A stretch of 26,045 nt of DNA from Muribaculaceae bacterium (GCA_017545095.1 JAFYCU010000267.1:1-26045); one strand, 5' to 3'. Shown: positions 6,416-15,201, counted from the first letter of the stretch. Notes: generated by a model from the sequence alone, not told the origin. A program made the numbers and translations.

Positions 6416-8161
6416 ATGAAGCGTACATGGTCATTCATCCTGCTGTTGCCTGCGATGTGGTTACTTTTTTCATGTTCGGAACCCATCGACAACACGGCGC
6501 ACAAAAATCTCGTGCACCAAGCCATCGACATCATGGCCACCCAGGGGCTCTACGCCCAAGGCAACAACTGGACCATCGTCAAGCGCGACGCCCTCGAGGC
6601 CGAGCCAGCCAGTGTGAGCGAAGCCCAAGAAATCATTCGCAAAGCCGTGCGCGTGGCTGGCGGACGGCACTCCTCGCTCATCGACGAGGGGCAACCACTC
6701 CCTGATGCCATCAACAACCAACAAGCCATGCCCACCGTCACCCCCACCGACGATGGGGTGTGGCTCATCACACTACCCACATTCCACGGCACCAGCGAGC
6801 AGGCCACTGCCTATGCCCGCGCAGTGCTCGATGCCCTGCCCGAACAAGTGCCGGGCGTGATTATCGACCTGCGCGAGACACAAGGCGAGAACCCCTACCC
6901 CATGCTCGCCGCCGTGCACCGTTTCCTGCCCACTGGCACCGTGCTCCACGTGCGCAGCCGGCAGGGACGCGAAGCCATCACCATCGAGCGCATTCTGGCA
7001 AGTGTTGAAAGAGTGCAAGCCGGTGCACCCATCGAGTGCCCCGTGGCTCTGCTCACCAGCACGAGCACACGTGGTGCCGGCGAGGCCGTGCTGCTCAGTT
7101 TCGCCGGTGCGAAAACGGCCCTACAGGTCGGCTCCCGCACCGCCGGCTATGCAGCCGTCAACCAAGCATTTCCGCTCGACAATGGCGCACACCTGTGGCT
7201 CACCACGGGCAACTATGTGACCACTAAGGGTTTCGAAGCCGGTGAGGAACCCATCGAGCCCGACCTCAAGTCTTCCACACCGTTGCAAGCCGCTAAAGAC
7301 TGGATCAAAAAGCTAATCCCCAACGACCAATACTACAAGCAATATGTCACCACGGCCATCGACATTATGGACCAGTATGGACTGCTGGCCGAAGGACCCG
7401 CTTGGGAGAGTGCCTACATGCAGGCATTGCAGGCCACACCACACAGCCTCGACGAGGCGCACACCATCATCAGGCAGGCTCTCGCGGTAGCTGGCGGCAA
7501 GCACTCGCAGCTGTGGACTCCCGAACAGCGAGAAACCATCATCAACACCTATTACACCAAGCGGCCATCGGTGACCACCACCACGGGCGGAATCATTATG
7601 ATCGACCTGCCTGGATTCATGGGGTCCAACGATGACCGATTAGAATATGCACAAACCGTCCTCAACGCTTTGCCCGATCAAACGCGCGTGCCAGGCGTGA
7701 TTATCGACCTGCGCAGCAACAATGGTGGCAGCATGTATCCCATGCTCGCTGCCGTACACCGGTTCCTGCCCGCTGGCACGCTGCTCACCTTCAGCACCCG
7801 GCAGGGCGACAATGTGGTTACCGCGGCCTATGTGCTGCAAATCGTGGGTGTCACGGCAGCTGCGGGCATAGCGTGCCCAGTAGCCATCCTCACCAGCGAG
7901 ACAACAGCCAGTGCCGGCGAAGCCACCCTGCTCGCCTTCCGGGGTCTCTCCAACACGCGCACCTTCGGGACTCCCACGGCGGGATATGCTTCGGGCAACA
8001 GCAGCTTCACACTTGCCGATGGCTCACAGATGCTGCTCACCACAGCACGCGATGTGGCACGCACCGGCGAGGTGTTCTGCGACGCCCCCATCGCTCCCGA
8101 CGTGAACACTGCCAACCCCCTCGAGGAGGCCATCGAATGGATTCAGCAAATCACACAATAA
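6416..8161 (+). CDS. Tandem-duplicated S41-like (C-terminal-processing/NSR-type) peptidase lipoprotein
   Basis: The 581-residue protein has a lipoprotein signal (hydrophobic stretch, lipobox LFSC with Cys20), so it should be membrane-anchored outside the cytoplasm. Two copies of an S41-like domain follow, at about residues 28-300 and 305-581, offset by about 279. The second copy is complete: GGKHSQ (His363), DLRSNNGG (431-438) and TSETTASAGE with nucleophile Ser499. The first keeps GGRHSS (His85) but has DLRETQGE (151-158) and TSTSTRGAGE, so Gly220 replaces the Ser. The N-terminal copy should be inactive. DNA similarity between copies is still high around 6850-6965 and 7690-7805, implying a fairly recent duplication. 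It has its own promoter and is followed 33 nt later by the S9 gene. Substrate is unknown. Confidence 0.82.
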   Translation: MKRTWSFILLLPAMWLLFSCSEPIDNTAHKNLVHQAIDIMATQGLYAQGNNWTIVKRDALEAEPASVSEAQEIIRKAVRVAGGRHSSLIDEGQPLPDAINNQQAMPTVTPTDDGVWLITLPTFHGTSEQATAYARAVLDALPEQVPGVIIDLRETQGENPYPMLAAVHRFLPTGTVLHVRSRQGREAITIERILASVERVQAGAPIECPVALLTSTSTRGAGEAVLLSFAGAKTALQVGSRTAGYAAVNQAFPLDNGAHLWLTTGNYVTTKGFEAGEEPIEPDLKSSTPLQAAKDWIKKLIPNDQYYKQYVTTAIDIMDQYGLLAEGPAWESAYMQALQATPHSLDEAHTIIRQALAVAGGKHSQLWTPEQRETIINTYYTKRPSVTTTTGGIIMIDLPGFMGSNDDRLEYAQTVLNALPDQTRVPGVIIDLRSNNGGSMYPMLAAVHRFLPAGTLLTFSTRQGDNVVTAAYVLQIVGVTAAAGIACPVAILTSETTASAGEATLLAFRGLSNTRTFGTPTAGYASGNSSFTLADGSQMLLTTARDVARTGEVFCDAPIAPDVNTANPLEEAIEWIQQITQ

Positions 8162-8194
8162 CACAGTAATTTCAAAAAAACAACCCGACAACTG

Positions 8195-10351
8195 ATGATG
8201 AGACCTACAATGATGATACTGGCTGCGTGCGCGGCCTTGCAGGCTGGAGCCTGGGAGATTGGCGACTTTGTGCTGGCACCTGCCCGCCCGGCAGGCATCG
8301 GAGCCGTGCAGCCGGCCGCCGACGGCAGCCACTACTACCAAATCAGCGACAACGGGCGCGACATCGACCGCATCGACTACGGCTCGGCCAAAGCCACCGC
8401 CGTGCTGCGCACCGACGAACTGAACGGCTGCACGGTGCAGAGCTGGGACGGATATGAACTCAGCGAGGACGAGCAGCGCATCTTGCTGTGGACGGCAAGC
8501 GAACCCATCTACCGGCACTCGTTCACCGCCGACTATTATGTGCTCGACCGCGCCAGCAGCGAGCTCCATAAAGTCTCCACGGCTGGCGGCGAGGAAATCG
8601 CCACCCTGTCGCCCGACGGCTGCCGCGTGGCCTACGTCAAGGCCAACAACGCCTATGTGCTCGACCTCAACACCGGCGTAACCACACAGCTCACACACGA
8701 CGGCGAGAAGAACAAGGTCATCTACGGCGTGCCCGACTGGGTGTATCAGGAGGAGTTCGGCATCCTGAACTCGTTCACCTGGTCGCCCGACAGCCGCACG
8801 CTGGCATTCATCCGCTGGGACGAGAGCCAGGTGCCCATGTACTCGATGACGATGTACGAGGGCGACTGCAAGGCCAATAGCGACTACGCGCTCTATCCGG
8901 GGTCGTTCGACTACAAATACCCCGTGGCCGGCGAGCCGAACTCGGTGGTGAACGTGGTGACGTGCGACATGGCCACCGGCATCGTACGCACGCTCGACAG
9001 CCAGTGGCACTACATCCCCCATCTGGCCTTTGCCCGCAACGACGCGCTGATGGTGATGACACTCAACCGCACGCAGAACGACCTGCACATCTATCGCATG
9101 AATCCCGCCAACCAAAGCCTTGCCGATGTATATCACGACACGAGCGACACCTGGATTGACAGCGAGCTGGCTCGCTCGGTGACCTATACCGACCGTTTCC
9201 TGGTCATTCCCAGCGAGCGCAGCGGCTACAGCCAGCTCTACCAGTACGACCTCGACAGCGGGCAGCTCATGCGGCAGCTCACCACCGGCGAGGAACCCGT
9301 CACGGCCTACTACGGCCACGACACCAAGCGCGGGCTGTTCTTCTACCAATGCACGCACGGTCCGCTCAACCGCGTGGTGCGCAGCGTGGACAGCAAGGGA
9401 CGCGTGCGCGACGTGGAGAGCCGAGAAGGCAGCAACCGAGCAGCATTCAGCAGCGACTTTGCCTACTACATCCACACTTTCAGCAACGCCACCACACCGC
9501 CGCAATACCGCATCGTGCGCACACACGACGGGCGGCAGATGCGCACGCTGGAGATGAACGAGCAGTACGCCTCGCGCTACCTCGCCCCCGATGTGCCGCA
9601 GCGTGAGTTCGTGACCTGCCAAAGCGACGGCTACACGCTCAACGGCTACATCATCAAACCCGCCGACTTCGACCCCGCCAAGAAGTACCCCGTGATCATG
9701 TCGCAGTACAGCGGCCCCGGCTCGCAGCAGGTGCTCAACAGCTGGAAGGTGGACTGGGAGACCTGGTTCGCCATGCAGGGCTACGTCGTGGCCTGCTTCG
9801 ACGGACGCGGCACCGGAGCCCGCGGAAAGGCGTTCGAAAGCATCACCTACCAGAACCTGGGCCACTACGAGACCATCGACCAGGTGGCCGCTGCCCGGCA
9901 CATGGCCGGACAGCCCTGGGTAGATGCCGACCACATCGGCATATGGGGCTGGAGCTACGGCGGCTACATGACGCTCATGGCCCTATCTGAACCCGACCAC
10001 CCCTATGCCGCCGGCGTGTCGATAGCTCCGGTGACCAATTGGCGCTTCTACGACACCATCTACGCCGAGCGGTTCATGCGCACACCGCAGGAAAATGCCG
10101 ACGGATATGACCGCAGCGCACCGCTCACACGCATCGACAACCTGAAGGGCGACCTGCTCATCATGTTCGGCAGCGCCGACGACAACGTGCACATCATCAA
10201 TGCCATGCAGTACATCGCCAAGCTGCACGGACAGAAGTCACAATTCGAGATGATGGTATATCCCAACATGAACCACTCCATCAACGGCTGCGGCGTGCGC
10301 GAGCCCCTCTACCAGCGCGTGCTGGAGTTCTTCAACCGAAAACTGAAGTGA
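8195..10351 (+). CDS. Dipeptidyl peptidase IV-like S9 serine peptidase
   Basis: The 718-residue protein matches the S9B/DPP4 family in length and layout: an N-terminal beta-propeller and a C-terminal alpha/beta hydrolase. The triad is visible as Ser587 (GWSYGG), Asp662 (GSADDNVH) and His694 (NMNHSI). The double-Glu motif that binds the substrate N-terminus is DWVYQEEFG (Glu186, Glu187), indicating release of N-terminal dipeptides rather than endopeptidase activity. A short N-terminal hydrophobic segment suggests export to the periplasm. It lies 33 nt after the S41-like gene, and its TGA overlaps the GTG start proposed for miaA. ATG codons at 8195 and 8198 are both possible starts. Together with the secreted proteases downstream, a role in peptide catabolism is likely. 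Confidence 0.92.
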   Translation: MMRPTMMILAACAALQAGAWEIGDFVLAPARPAGIGAVQPAADGSHYYQISDNGRDIDRIDYGSAKATAVLRTDELNGCTVQSWDGYELSEDEQRILLWTASEPIYRHSFTADYYVLDRASSELHKVSTAGGEEIATLSPDGCRVAYVKANNAYVLDLNTGVTTQLTHDGEKNKVIYGVPDWVYQEEFGILNSFTWSPDSRTLAFIRWDESQVPMYSMTMYEGDCKANSDYALYPGSFDYKYPVAGEPNSVVNVVTCDMATGIVRTLDSQWHYIPHLAFARNDALMVMTLNRTQNDLHIYRMNPANQSLADVYHDTSDTWIDSELARSVTYTDRFLVIPSERSGYSQLYQYDLDSGQLMRQLTTGEEPVTAYYGHDTKRGLFFYQCTHGPLNRVVRSVDSKGRVRDVESREGSNRAAFSSDFAYYIHTFSNATTPPQYRIVRTHDGRQMRTLEMNEQYASRYLAPDVPQREFVTCQSDGYTLNGYIIKPADFDPAKKYPVIMSQYSGPGSQQVLNSWKVDWETWFAMQGYVVACFDGRGTGARGKAFESITYQNLGHYETIDQVAAARHMAGQPWVDADHIGIWGWSYGGYMTLMALSEPDHPYAAGVSIAPVTNWRFYDTIYAERFMRTPQENADGYDRSAPLTRIDNLKGDLLIMFGSADDNVHIINAMQYIAKLHGQKSQFEMMVYPNMNHSINGCGVREPLYQRVLEFFNRKLK

Positions 10352-11364
10352 AGAACCGAGAACCGAGAACCGAGAACCAAGCTCCCACAGAATCAGGCAT
10401 TTTACTCAAGGGGGAACAAGGGGAGCCAGCTCTTTTAGGTGGGAACGAGGGATTCCTACCGCTCATCGTCATCACCGGCCCCACGGCATCGGGCAAGACC
10501 GCAAGAGCGGTGGCACTGGCTCGTGCCACCGGCGGCGAGATTATCAGCGCCGACTCGCGCCAGCTCTACCGGGGCATGGATCTGGGCACGGGCAAGGATC
10601 TGGATGAATACGGTGATGTGCCCTACCATCTGATCGACATCTGTCCGGCCGGCTACAAATACAACCTGTATGAATACCTGCGCGACTTCGCCACTGTGCT
10701 AGCCGACATCCGCTCGCGAGGCCGCCAGCCCATCGTGTGCGGCGGCACAGGAATGTATGTGGAGAGCGTGCTCAAGGGCATCCAGCTGCCCCCCGTGCCC
10801 GAGAACCCCGCGCTGCGAGCAGCCCTGCACGGCAAGCCGCTCGACGAGCTGGCCGCCCTGCTGGCCACGATGAAGACACTGCGCAACAACAGCGACATCG
10901 ACACCCCAGCCCGCGCCATACGCGCCATCGAAATCGCCACCTACTACCACGAGCACCCGCACCTCAAGGCCCTCACCGAGCCGCACCCGATGACCGATGC
11001 CGTGGTGGTGGGCGTGATGATCGACCGCGACACGCGCCGCCAGCGCATCAGCAAGCGACTCGACGCACGCCTGCAAGCCGGCATAGTGGATGAGGTGCGC
11101 CGACTGCTCGACAGCGGCATCGCCGCCGAAGACCTGATTTATTACGGACTGGAATACAAGTTCATCACCCGCCACGTGATTGGTGAGCTCACTTACGAGG
11201 AAATGCACGACGGCCTCGAGACCGCCATCCACCAGTTCGCCAAGCGCCAAATGACCTGGTTCCGAGGCATGGAGCGCCGCGGCACCCCCATCCACTGGCT
11301 ACCCTGGGACCTTCCCGAGCCCGATTTCACCACCGCCGTGCTGCAGCTGGCCAAGGCTCGATAA
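10348..11364 (+). CDS. miaA: tRNA dimethylallyltransferase with repeat-encoded N-terminal extension
   Basis: MiaA transfers a dimethylallyl group to A37 of tRNAs reading UNN codons. The core is clear: P-loop GPTASGKT (44-51 if GTG is the start), ADSRQLYRGMDLGTGK, the GGTGMYV block, and C-terminal FAKRQMTWFR. The frame opens only at GTG 10348, overlapping the S9 stop (GTGA), and there is no in-frame ATG, GTG or TTG before the core at about residue 38. The first 36 residues (KNREPRTENQAP and onward) are encoded by a heptamer array and another G-rich repeat-like stretch, not by family sequence. Without them the protein is about 302 residues, normal for the family. The true start could be a rare codon such as ATT nearer the core. 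It converges on the next gene with only a 7-nt gap. Confidence 0.88.
   Translation: MKNREPRTENQAPTESGILLKGEQGEPALLGGNEGFLPLIVITGPTASGKTARAVALARATGGEIISADSRQLYRGMDLGTGKDLDEYGDVPYHLIDICPAGYKYNLYEYLRDFATVLADIRSRGRQPIVCGGTGMYVESVLKGIQLPPVPENPALRAALHGKPLDELAALLATMKTLRNNSDIDTPARAIRAIEIATYYHEHPHLKALTEPHPMTDAVVVGVMIDRDTRRQRISKRLDARLQAGIVDEVRRLLDSGIAAEDLIYYGLEYKFITRHVIGELTYEEMHDGLETAIHQFAKRQMTWFRGMERRGTPIHWLPWDLPEPDFTTAVLQLAKAR
10354..10381 (+). repeat. AACCGAG heptamer array at the S9-miaA junction
   Basis: Three AACCGAG units and one AACCAAG unit begin 2 nt after the S9 stop codon, in the frame proposed for the miaA N-terminus. The same heptamer occurs at 21367-21404 (opposite strand) and 25273-25320. 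Confidence 0.9.
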
Positions 11365-11371
11365 TGCCCAG

Positions 11372-12955
11372 TCACTCGTCAACAACCCATTCTTGCAGGG
11401 TTCGAGTAACGACATCACATTTCACGCCCACCTTGACCACCTTTCGCCCATCGGTGTGGTAAGGAAGCGCATAACCATGGCTATTGATCTGCTCCAGAGC
11501 GTCGTGCGCCGTTCCGCCAACCTTGAACTCAAACACATAAGTGGTATCGGGCATCCACACCACCATGTCGATGCGGCCTGCGCTGCACTTCACTTGTGTA
11601 CGTGCATAGACATTGAGCATCGAGAAGATGAGATACATCGTGTATTCATAGAACCCCTCGGCATTGGCAGCTTCGGCCAGTTTTTGCTTAAACCCCTCCA
11701 CATAGGGGATTCCAGCCAAATAAGCTTTCAACTCGCCCATGGCAAAATCTATGTTGCCCCGTCGCAGCGCGTTCCAAAACTTGAGTGCAAAACCCACCTG
11801 CACTTCTGTATCACCTAAACCGGCATAGGACGGGAGCAATCCGCGCGTGAAGCCCACGCGCACCTCGGTGTTCGGGATTGACAACACGTAGGTCTGCGCC
11901 TGCTTGTCATAGTGTTTGATGGTCAGGTAGCCCGTCTGATAGAGCAGCGGCAGTGCATCCTCCATTTCCTCGGTCGACTTGTCGAATGCCGTGACCGGAA
12001 CCTCAATCCTATCCATCGTGGTGACATCGGCATGAAAACGCTTCATCTCACGGATGAGAAATCTGGGTGTGCCGCTGTCGAACCAATAAAACCCCACCTG
12101 CTGACTGTCGAATGCCTTGAGCAAGCTATAGGGATTGTACACCTCCTCGGAACGCTCCGAGAAGTGGTAGCCATCATACTGATTCTTAAGTATCTCATGC
12201 ATCTCTTGAGGTGTACACGCATTGGCCTCGGCAAGTTGGGCAATGTCCTGCGACATGGCAGTGGTCAGTTCCTGCTCGGTGATGCCACAGATGGCCGAGA
12301 ATCGCGGCCACATCGAAATGTTGGTCAGGTTGTTGATGGTGGAAAAGATGCTCAACTGCGAGAACTTGGTGATGCCAGTGATGAAACAGAACTTGATTAG
12401 CGGCTCGCACACCTTGAGCGGCACAAAAAACTCCTGCAAGGCAATGCGGGCTTGCTCCAGCGTGGCATCATCGTGCAGCATGTCGAGCAACGGAGCGTCA
12501 TACTCATCGATGATGACAACCACTTGCCGACCCGTGTGCCTATAGGCACGCTGTATCAACCCGGTGATGCGGCCGCCAGGGGTCTTCTCATCGGGGTCTT
12601 CACCATAAAGCTCACCATAGGGCTTCATCATCAAGAAAATTCGGTCGCACATCGCCTGCACCGAGGTCTGATTTTTGGCCACACTCAAATCAAGATGAAT
12701 GACAGGATATTGCTCCCATGCCTCCTCCAGCTCCATGATTTTCAGCCCAGCAAACAGTTCCTTTTCACCCGCAAAGAAAGCGTGCAGCGTGGACGACAGC
12801 AACGACTTGCCAAACCGCCGAGGACGGCTCAGAAAGATGTATTTGCGACCGTCTTGCATGTGCCACATCAAGTCGGTCTTGTCAACGTAAACATAGTGAT
12901 TGCGAATAATCTCTGAGAACGTCTGTATGCCCACGGGATATCTGCGTCGTATCAT
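11372..12955 (-). CDS. AAA-ATPase_like / PDDEXK_9 protein (DUF1703 family)
   Basis: This is a 527-residue member of a family heavily expanded in Bacteroidetes, with an N-terminal P-loop ATPase and a C-terminal PD-(D/E)XK nuclease-like domain. The P-loop reads RPRRFGKS (44-51) and Walker B is VVVIIDEYDAP (145-155). The C-terminal module has GRIDMVV and FEFK, giving Asp463, Glu476 and Lys478 as nuclease ligands. Homologues begin MIRRRYPVGIQTF, so the start is the ATG at 12955. An upstream in-frame start at 13027 would lie above the promoter. There is no signal peptide. The cellular role of this family is not established; mobile or selfish behaviour has been suggested from copy number. It stands alone, converging on miaA. 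Confidence 0.85.
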   Translation of the reverse strand: MIRRRYPVGIQTFSEIIRNHYVYVDKTDLMWHMQDGRKYIFLSRPRRFGKSLLSSTLHAFFAGEKELFAGLKIMELEEAWEQYPVIHLDLSVAKNQTSVQAMCDRIFLMMKPYGELYGEDPDEKTPGGRITGLIQRAYRHTGRQVVVIIDEYDAPLLDMLHDDATLEQARIALQEFFVPLKVCEPLIKFCFITGITKFSQLSIFSTINNLTNISMWPRFSAICGITEQELTTAMSQDIAQLAEANACTPQEMHEILKNQYDGYHFSERSEEVYNPYSLLKAFDSQQVGFYWFDSGTPRFLIREMKRFHADVTTMDRIEVPVTAFDKSTEEMEDALPLLYQTGYLTIKHYDKQAQTYVLSIPNTEVRVGFTRGLLPSYAGLGDTEVQVGFALKFWNALRRGNIDFAMGELKAYLAGIPYVEGFKQKLAEAANAEGFYEYTMYLIFSMLNVYARTQVKCSAGRIDMVVWMPDTTYVFEFKVGGTAHDALEQINSHGYALPYHTDGRKVVKVGVKCDVVTRTLQEWVVDE

Positions 12956-12974
12956 AAAGCCCTGAATTTTCGCA

Positions 12975-13006
12975 CAAAGATAAGGTCTTCTGGCAAAACC
13001 ACCAAA
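12975..13006 (-). promoter_or_regulatory. Promoter for the AAA-ATPase_like gene
   Basis: On the minus strand, TTTG (13003-13006), a 20-nt spacer and TATCTTTG (12975-12982) match the Bacteroidetes consensus. The -7 box is 19 nt upstream of the ATG at 12955, so the leader is short. Confidence 0.75.
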
Positions 13007-13135
13007 TATTGACGCAGAAAATCGCAAAAGACCTGAGTAACCGCCTGCACACTACCTGCCAATACCTTGTCTTGTATCAGTCACAGCTAAAAACACTTTC
13101 GTCACTCACAAATCCAGTCATCCACCAGTTCGCCG

Positions 13136-13167
13136 TGACGCGTATTTTCCTGGCCTTCATCGCGTCA
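13136..13167 (-). terminator. Possible hairpin at the DUF4836 stop codon
   Basis: TGACGCG (13136-13142) pairs with CGCGTCA (13161-13167, which includes the stop codon), around an 18-nt loop. There is no T-run, so a terminator role is only a suggestion. Confidence 0.25.
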
Positions 13168-14697
13168 TCGCACGGGCTGCAAGGTGACGCCGCTGGGCAG
13201 GTAGTCGTCGGCAGTGTCGTCGGTAGGCTCGATCATGTCGTCGTAGGCGGCAGCGGGGCGGATGGCGCACAGCACCTTGAGCAGGGCCAGTGTGGCCGAC
13301 TTTTCGCCTGCGGCAGGCACAAAGGTGCCCTGGCCGTTCACATGGTCGGTAAGGCCATAGGCGAAGCGGGCATCGCCTTGGGCGGTCGTCGACTTCACCG
13401 TCAACGCCACCGGGGCGCTGCCGAAGAGTTGCTTGAGGGCTTCATCATCGCCCACGCTGTGCTCGTTCTGCTCGTCGTAGTTGAGCATCTTGAAGTAGAC
13501 CACGCCGTCGCGCACGCCCACCTTGATCATCTTGTTCTCGTATTGATAGACATATTCGCCGTCGTACATCTCGGGAGCCTGCCCCAGGGCCTGCGCAAAG
13601 GTGCTGATGGTGCGCACCACGTCGTCGGGACGCGAGCTGTGGGCGGCAACCACCGCGTTCCAGTCGCCTTGCAGATAGGGGTCGGGGGCCATGCTCACCG
13701 CCACAGGGCCATCGATGGTCGAGAGCATGCCCTTCAGGTCGATGCGGCCAATGTAGGGCAGTTTGCCGAAAGCGTTCAGCAGTTGCTCAATCTGCGGCAG
13801 CTGCACCAGTTGGTCGCCCTTCACACTCATCGACACCACATATTCCATCGAGCCGGGAATCACATTCAGCACAGCGGCGTCGGGCTTGGCGATGGTGGCA
13901 TTCATCAGCCGCATATAGTCGCTGCCGTCGGCCACGAGGAATTGCGTGACCATCTGGGCATCGTTCTCGTTCAAGTTCACGCGGCACGTCACGGCCTCGA
14001 TGTCGCTCTCGGTGAAAATCTCCACCAGCGGCATGCGCTGCACGAGTTGGCGATAGGTGGAGCTGTGGTCGAGCATGCGCTTCACGCCCTTGAGCTGGAA
14101 CCATCCGTTGATGTCGCCATCGCCCTCGATGTGGCTCTTGGCCTGGTCTACGTCGAGTATGCTGCGTGCTTTTCGGTCATACATCACGCGAGCCGACTTG
14201 GCCAGCTTCGCCATCTCGGCCGGCTTGCCCACCCGCGCAGCCATCAGCACACCTTGATGGATAACGAAGAAATGGTCGCCGTGAGCCATGCAGCTCATGC
14301 CCTCGGCTTGCTCAAAGTCCTTGCCCACGCGTGTCGTGAGCGTCTTCAACGCTGCCTGCTCATCGGCGATGGGCACGAGCAGGGCTGCCGAGAACGTGCC
14401 TTCGGAGAAAAAAGCGAAGGCTTTGCCGTCGGCATTGATGCCCATCACGGGCAGATCGGTGATGGCCTGGCACAACGGAGCGGCGTCGTTCTCGTCGAGC
14501 ACCGCCGTGAGGTCGGCAGGCAGCACCACACGGCCGTCGTCAAGCATCTGCGCTTTCTTCAGGATTGCGGGCACATCGATGCTCACCACACCGGTGGCAT
14601 CGGCAGGAATCATCTTTTCAAGACTCTCGTTCACACTGCTACACGCGGTCGCCAGCAGCAACACCACCACACTGACAAATAAGGCAATTTTCTTCAT
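13165..14697 (-). CDS. DUF4836 family lipoprotein
   Basis: The 510-residue protein starts with a lipoprotein signal (MKKIALFVSVVVLLLATAC, lipobox Cys19). It continues with a sequence typical of DUF4836, a Bacteroidetes family of surface or periplasmic lipoproteins of this length and unknown function. Early motifs include PADATGVVSIDVPAIL and GINADGKAFAFFS. Later repeats of beta-rich segments have no recognisable catalytic motif. It has its own promoter at 14726-14756 and is followed by a 209-nt gap before the AAA-ATPase_like gene. A MITE-like element sits just upstream of the promoter. Assignment rests on overall resemblance; function is not inferred. Confidence 0.75.
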   Translation of the reverse strand: MKKIALFVSVVVLLLATACSSVNESLEKMIPADATGVVSIDVPAILKKAQMLDDGRVVLPADLTAVLDENDAAPLCQAITDLPVMGINADGKAFAFFSEGTFSAALLVPIADEQAALKTLTTRVGKDFEQAEGMSCMAHGDHFFVIHQGVLMAARVGKPAEMAKLAKSARVMYDRKARSILDVDQAKSHIEGDGDINGWFQLKGVKRMLDHSSTYRQLVQRMPLVEIFTESDIEAVTCRVNLNENDAQMVTQFLVADGSDYMRLMNATIAKPDAAVLNVIPGSMEYVVSMSVKGDQLVQLPQIEQLLNAFGKLPYIGRIDLKGMLSTIDGPVAVSMAPDPYLQGDWNAVVAAHSSRPDDVVRTISTFAQALGQAPEMYDGEYVYQYENKMIKVGVRDGVVYFKMLNYDEQNEHSVGDDEALKQLFGSAPVALTVKSTTAQGDARFAYGLTDHVNGQGTFVPAAGEKSATLALLKVLCAIRPAAAYDDMIEPTDDTADDYLPSGVTLQPVR

Positions 14698-14725
14698 TTC
14701 AAATTCATCCTATCGAATTTCGTGG

Positions 14726-14756
14726 CAAAGGTAATCATTAATGCTCAATGCACAAT
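14726..14756 (-). promoter_or_regulatory. Promoter for the DUF4836 gene
   Basis: On the minus strand, TACCTTTG lies at 14726-14733. ATTG (one mismatch to TTTG) lies at 14753-14756, 19 nt upstream. The MITE-like insertion begins 12-20 nt beyond the -33 box. Confidence 0.65.
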
Positions 14757-14767
14757 GTATCAGACAA

Positions 14768-14983
14768 ATTTTTTAGGCAACTACCTAGAAGTTGTCCTCA
14801 CAATGAATGTTTTAACAGCTCCCCCTCTAGAGGGGGGTTGGGGGGAGTATGATTTCCAAATCGCTGATACCCAATCGCTTTGTTATACCCCTCAGTCACT
14901 TCGTGACAGCTCCCCTATTAGGGGAGCAGCTAAAAGTTCACTATTTTTGTTGAGGACAACTTCGCGGTAGTTACCATTTTTTA
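14768..14983. mobile_element. MITE-like 200-bp element with terminal inverted repeats and 8-bp target duplication
   Basis: Positions 14776-14800 and 14951-14975 are 25-bp inverted repeats matching at 22 of 25 positions (outer end GGYAACTACC, inner end AAGTTGTCCTCA). Directly outside them lies the perfect direct repeat ATTTTTTA (14768-14775 and 14976-14983), as expected for a target-site duplication. The 150-bp interior has no gene. It carries two adjacent hairpins, GTCAC-TTC-GTGAC (14895-14907) and GCTCCCC-TATTA-GGGGAGC (14909-14927), and a C-run/G-run palindrome near 14820-14850. No transposase is present, so it would be mobilised in trans. Confidence 0.65.
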
Positions 14984-15201
14984 TTATAGCAATCGGACTC
15001 AGAGCCTCCCTTAACCCCTCCTAAGAGGGGGTTTCGGCTCTCGGCTCTCTCAACTGCAAGTGAAAGTGTATCAAAAGTTCATTTAGGCATCATTTCTCGG
15101 TTCTTGATTCGGCCATCAGCCGCACCAGGGTGCGGCTCTACATGATACGGCTTTCTACGGCAAGCCCCCTTTAGGGGGATTTAGGGGGTCTTATTGCTGC
15201 A
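14984..15201. repeat. Composite intergenic repeat cassette downstream of the M6 protease
   Basis: Read on the minus strand after the M6 stop: a CCCCCT-AA-AGGGGG palindrome (15165-15178), palindrome A (15118-15137), a short AACCGAG-like segment (about 15095-15110), GAGAGCCGAGAGCC (about 15035-15050), and a CCCCTCTTAGGAGGGG palindrome (about 15013-15032). The modules are the same kinds found at 3273-3411. No gene was seen. Confidence 0.65.
15118..15137 (-). repeat. Palindrome family A copy 2
   Basis: AGCCGCACC (15118-15126) and GGTGCGGCT (15129-15137), 2-nt centre. Orientation by flanks (TGTAGAG before, GATG after) is minus, the same sense as the gene that ends at 15202. Confidence 0.85.

Noticed and set aside
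8024..9934. Long minus-strand open frame of 636 codons opposite the S9 gene
   Set aside because: It is antisense to a clear DPP4-like gene with intact triad. Its translation is rich in Val, His and Gly with no family motif, typical of a GC-rich shadow frame.
13009..14682. Plus-strand open frame of 557 codons opposite the DUF4836 gene
   Set aside because: The minus strand gives a signal peptide, lipobox and DUF4836-like sequence. The plus frame has no recognisable features.
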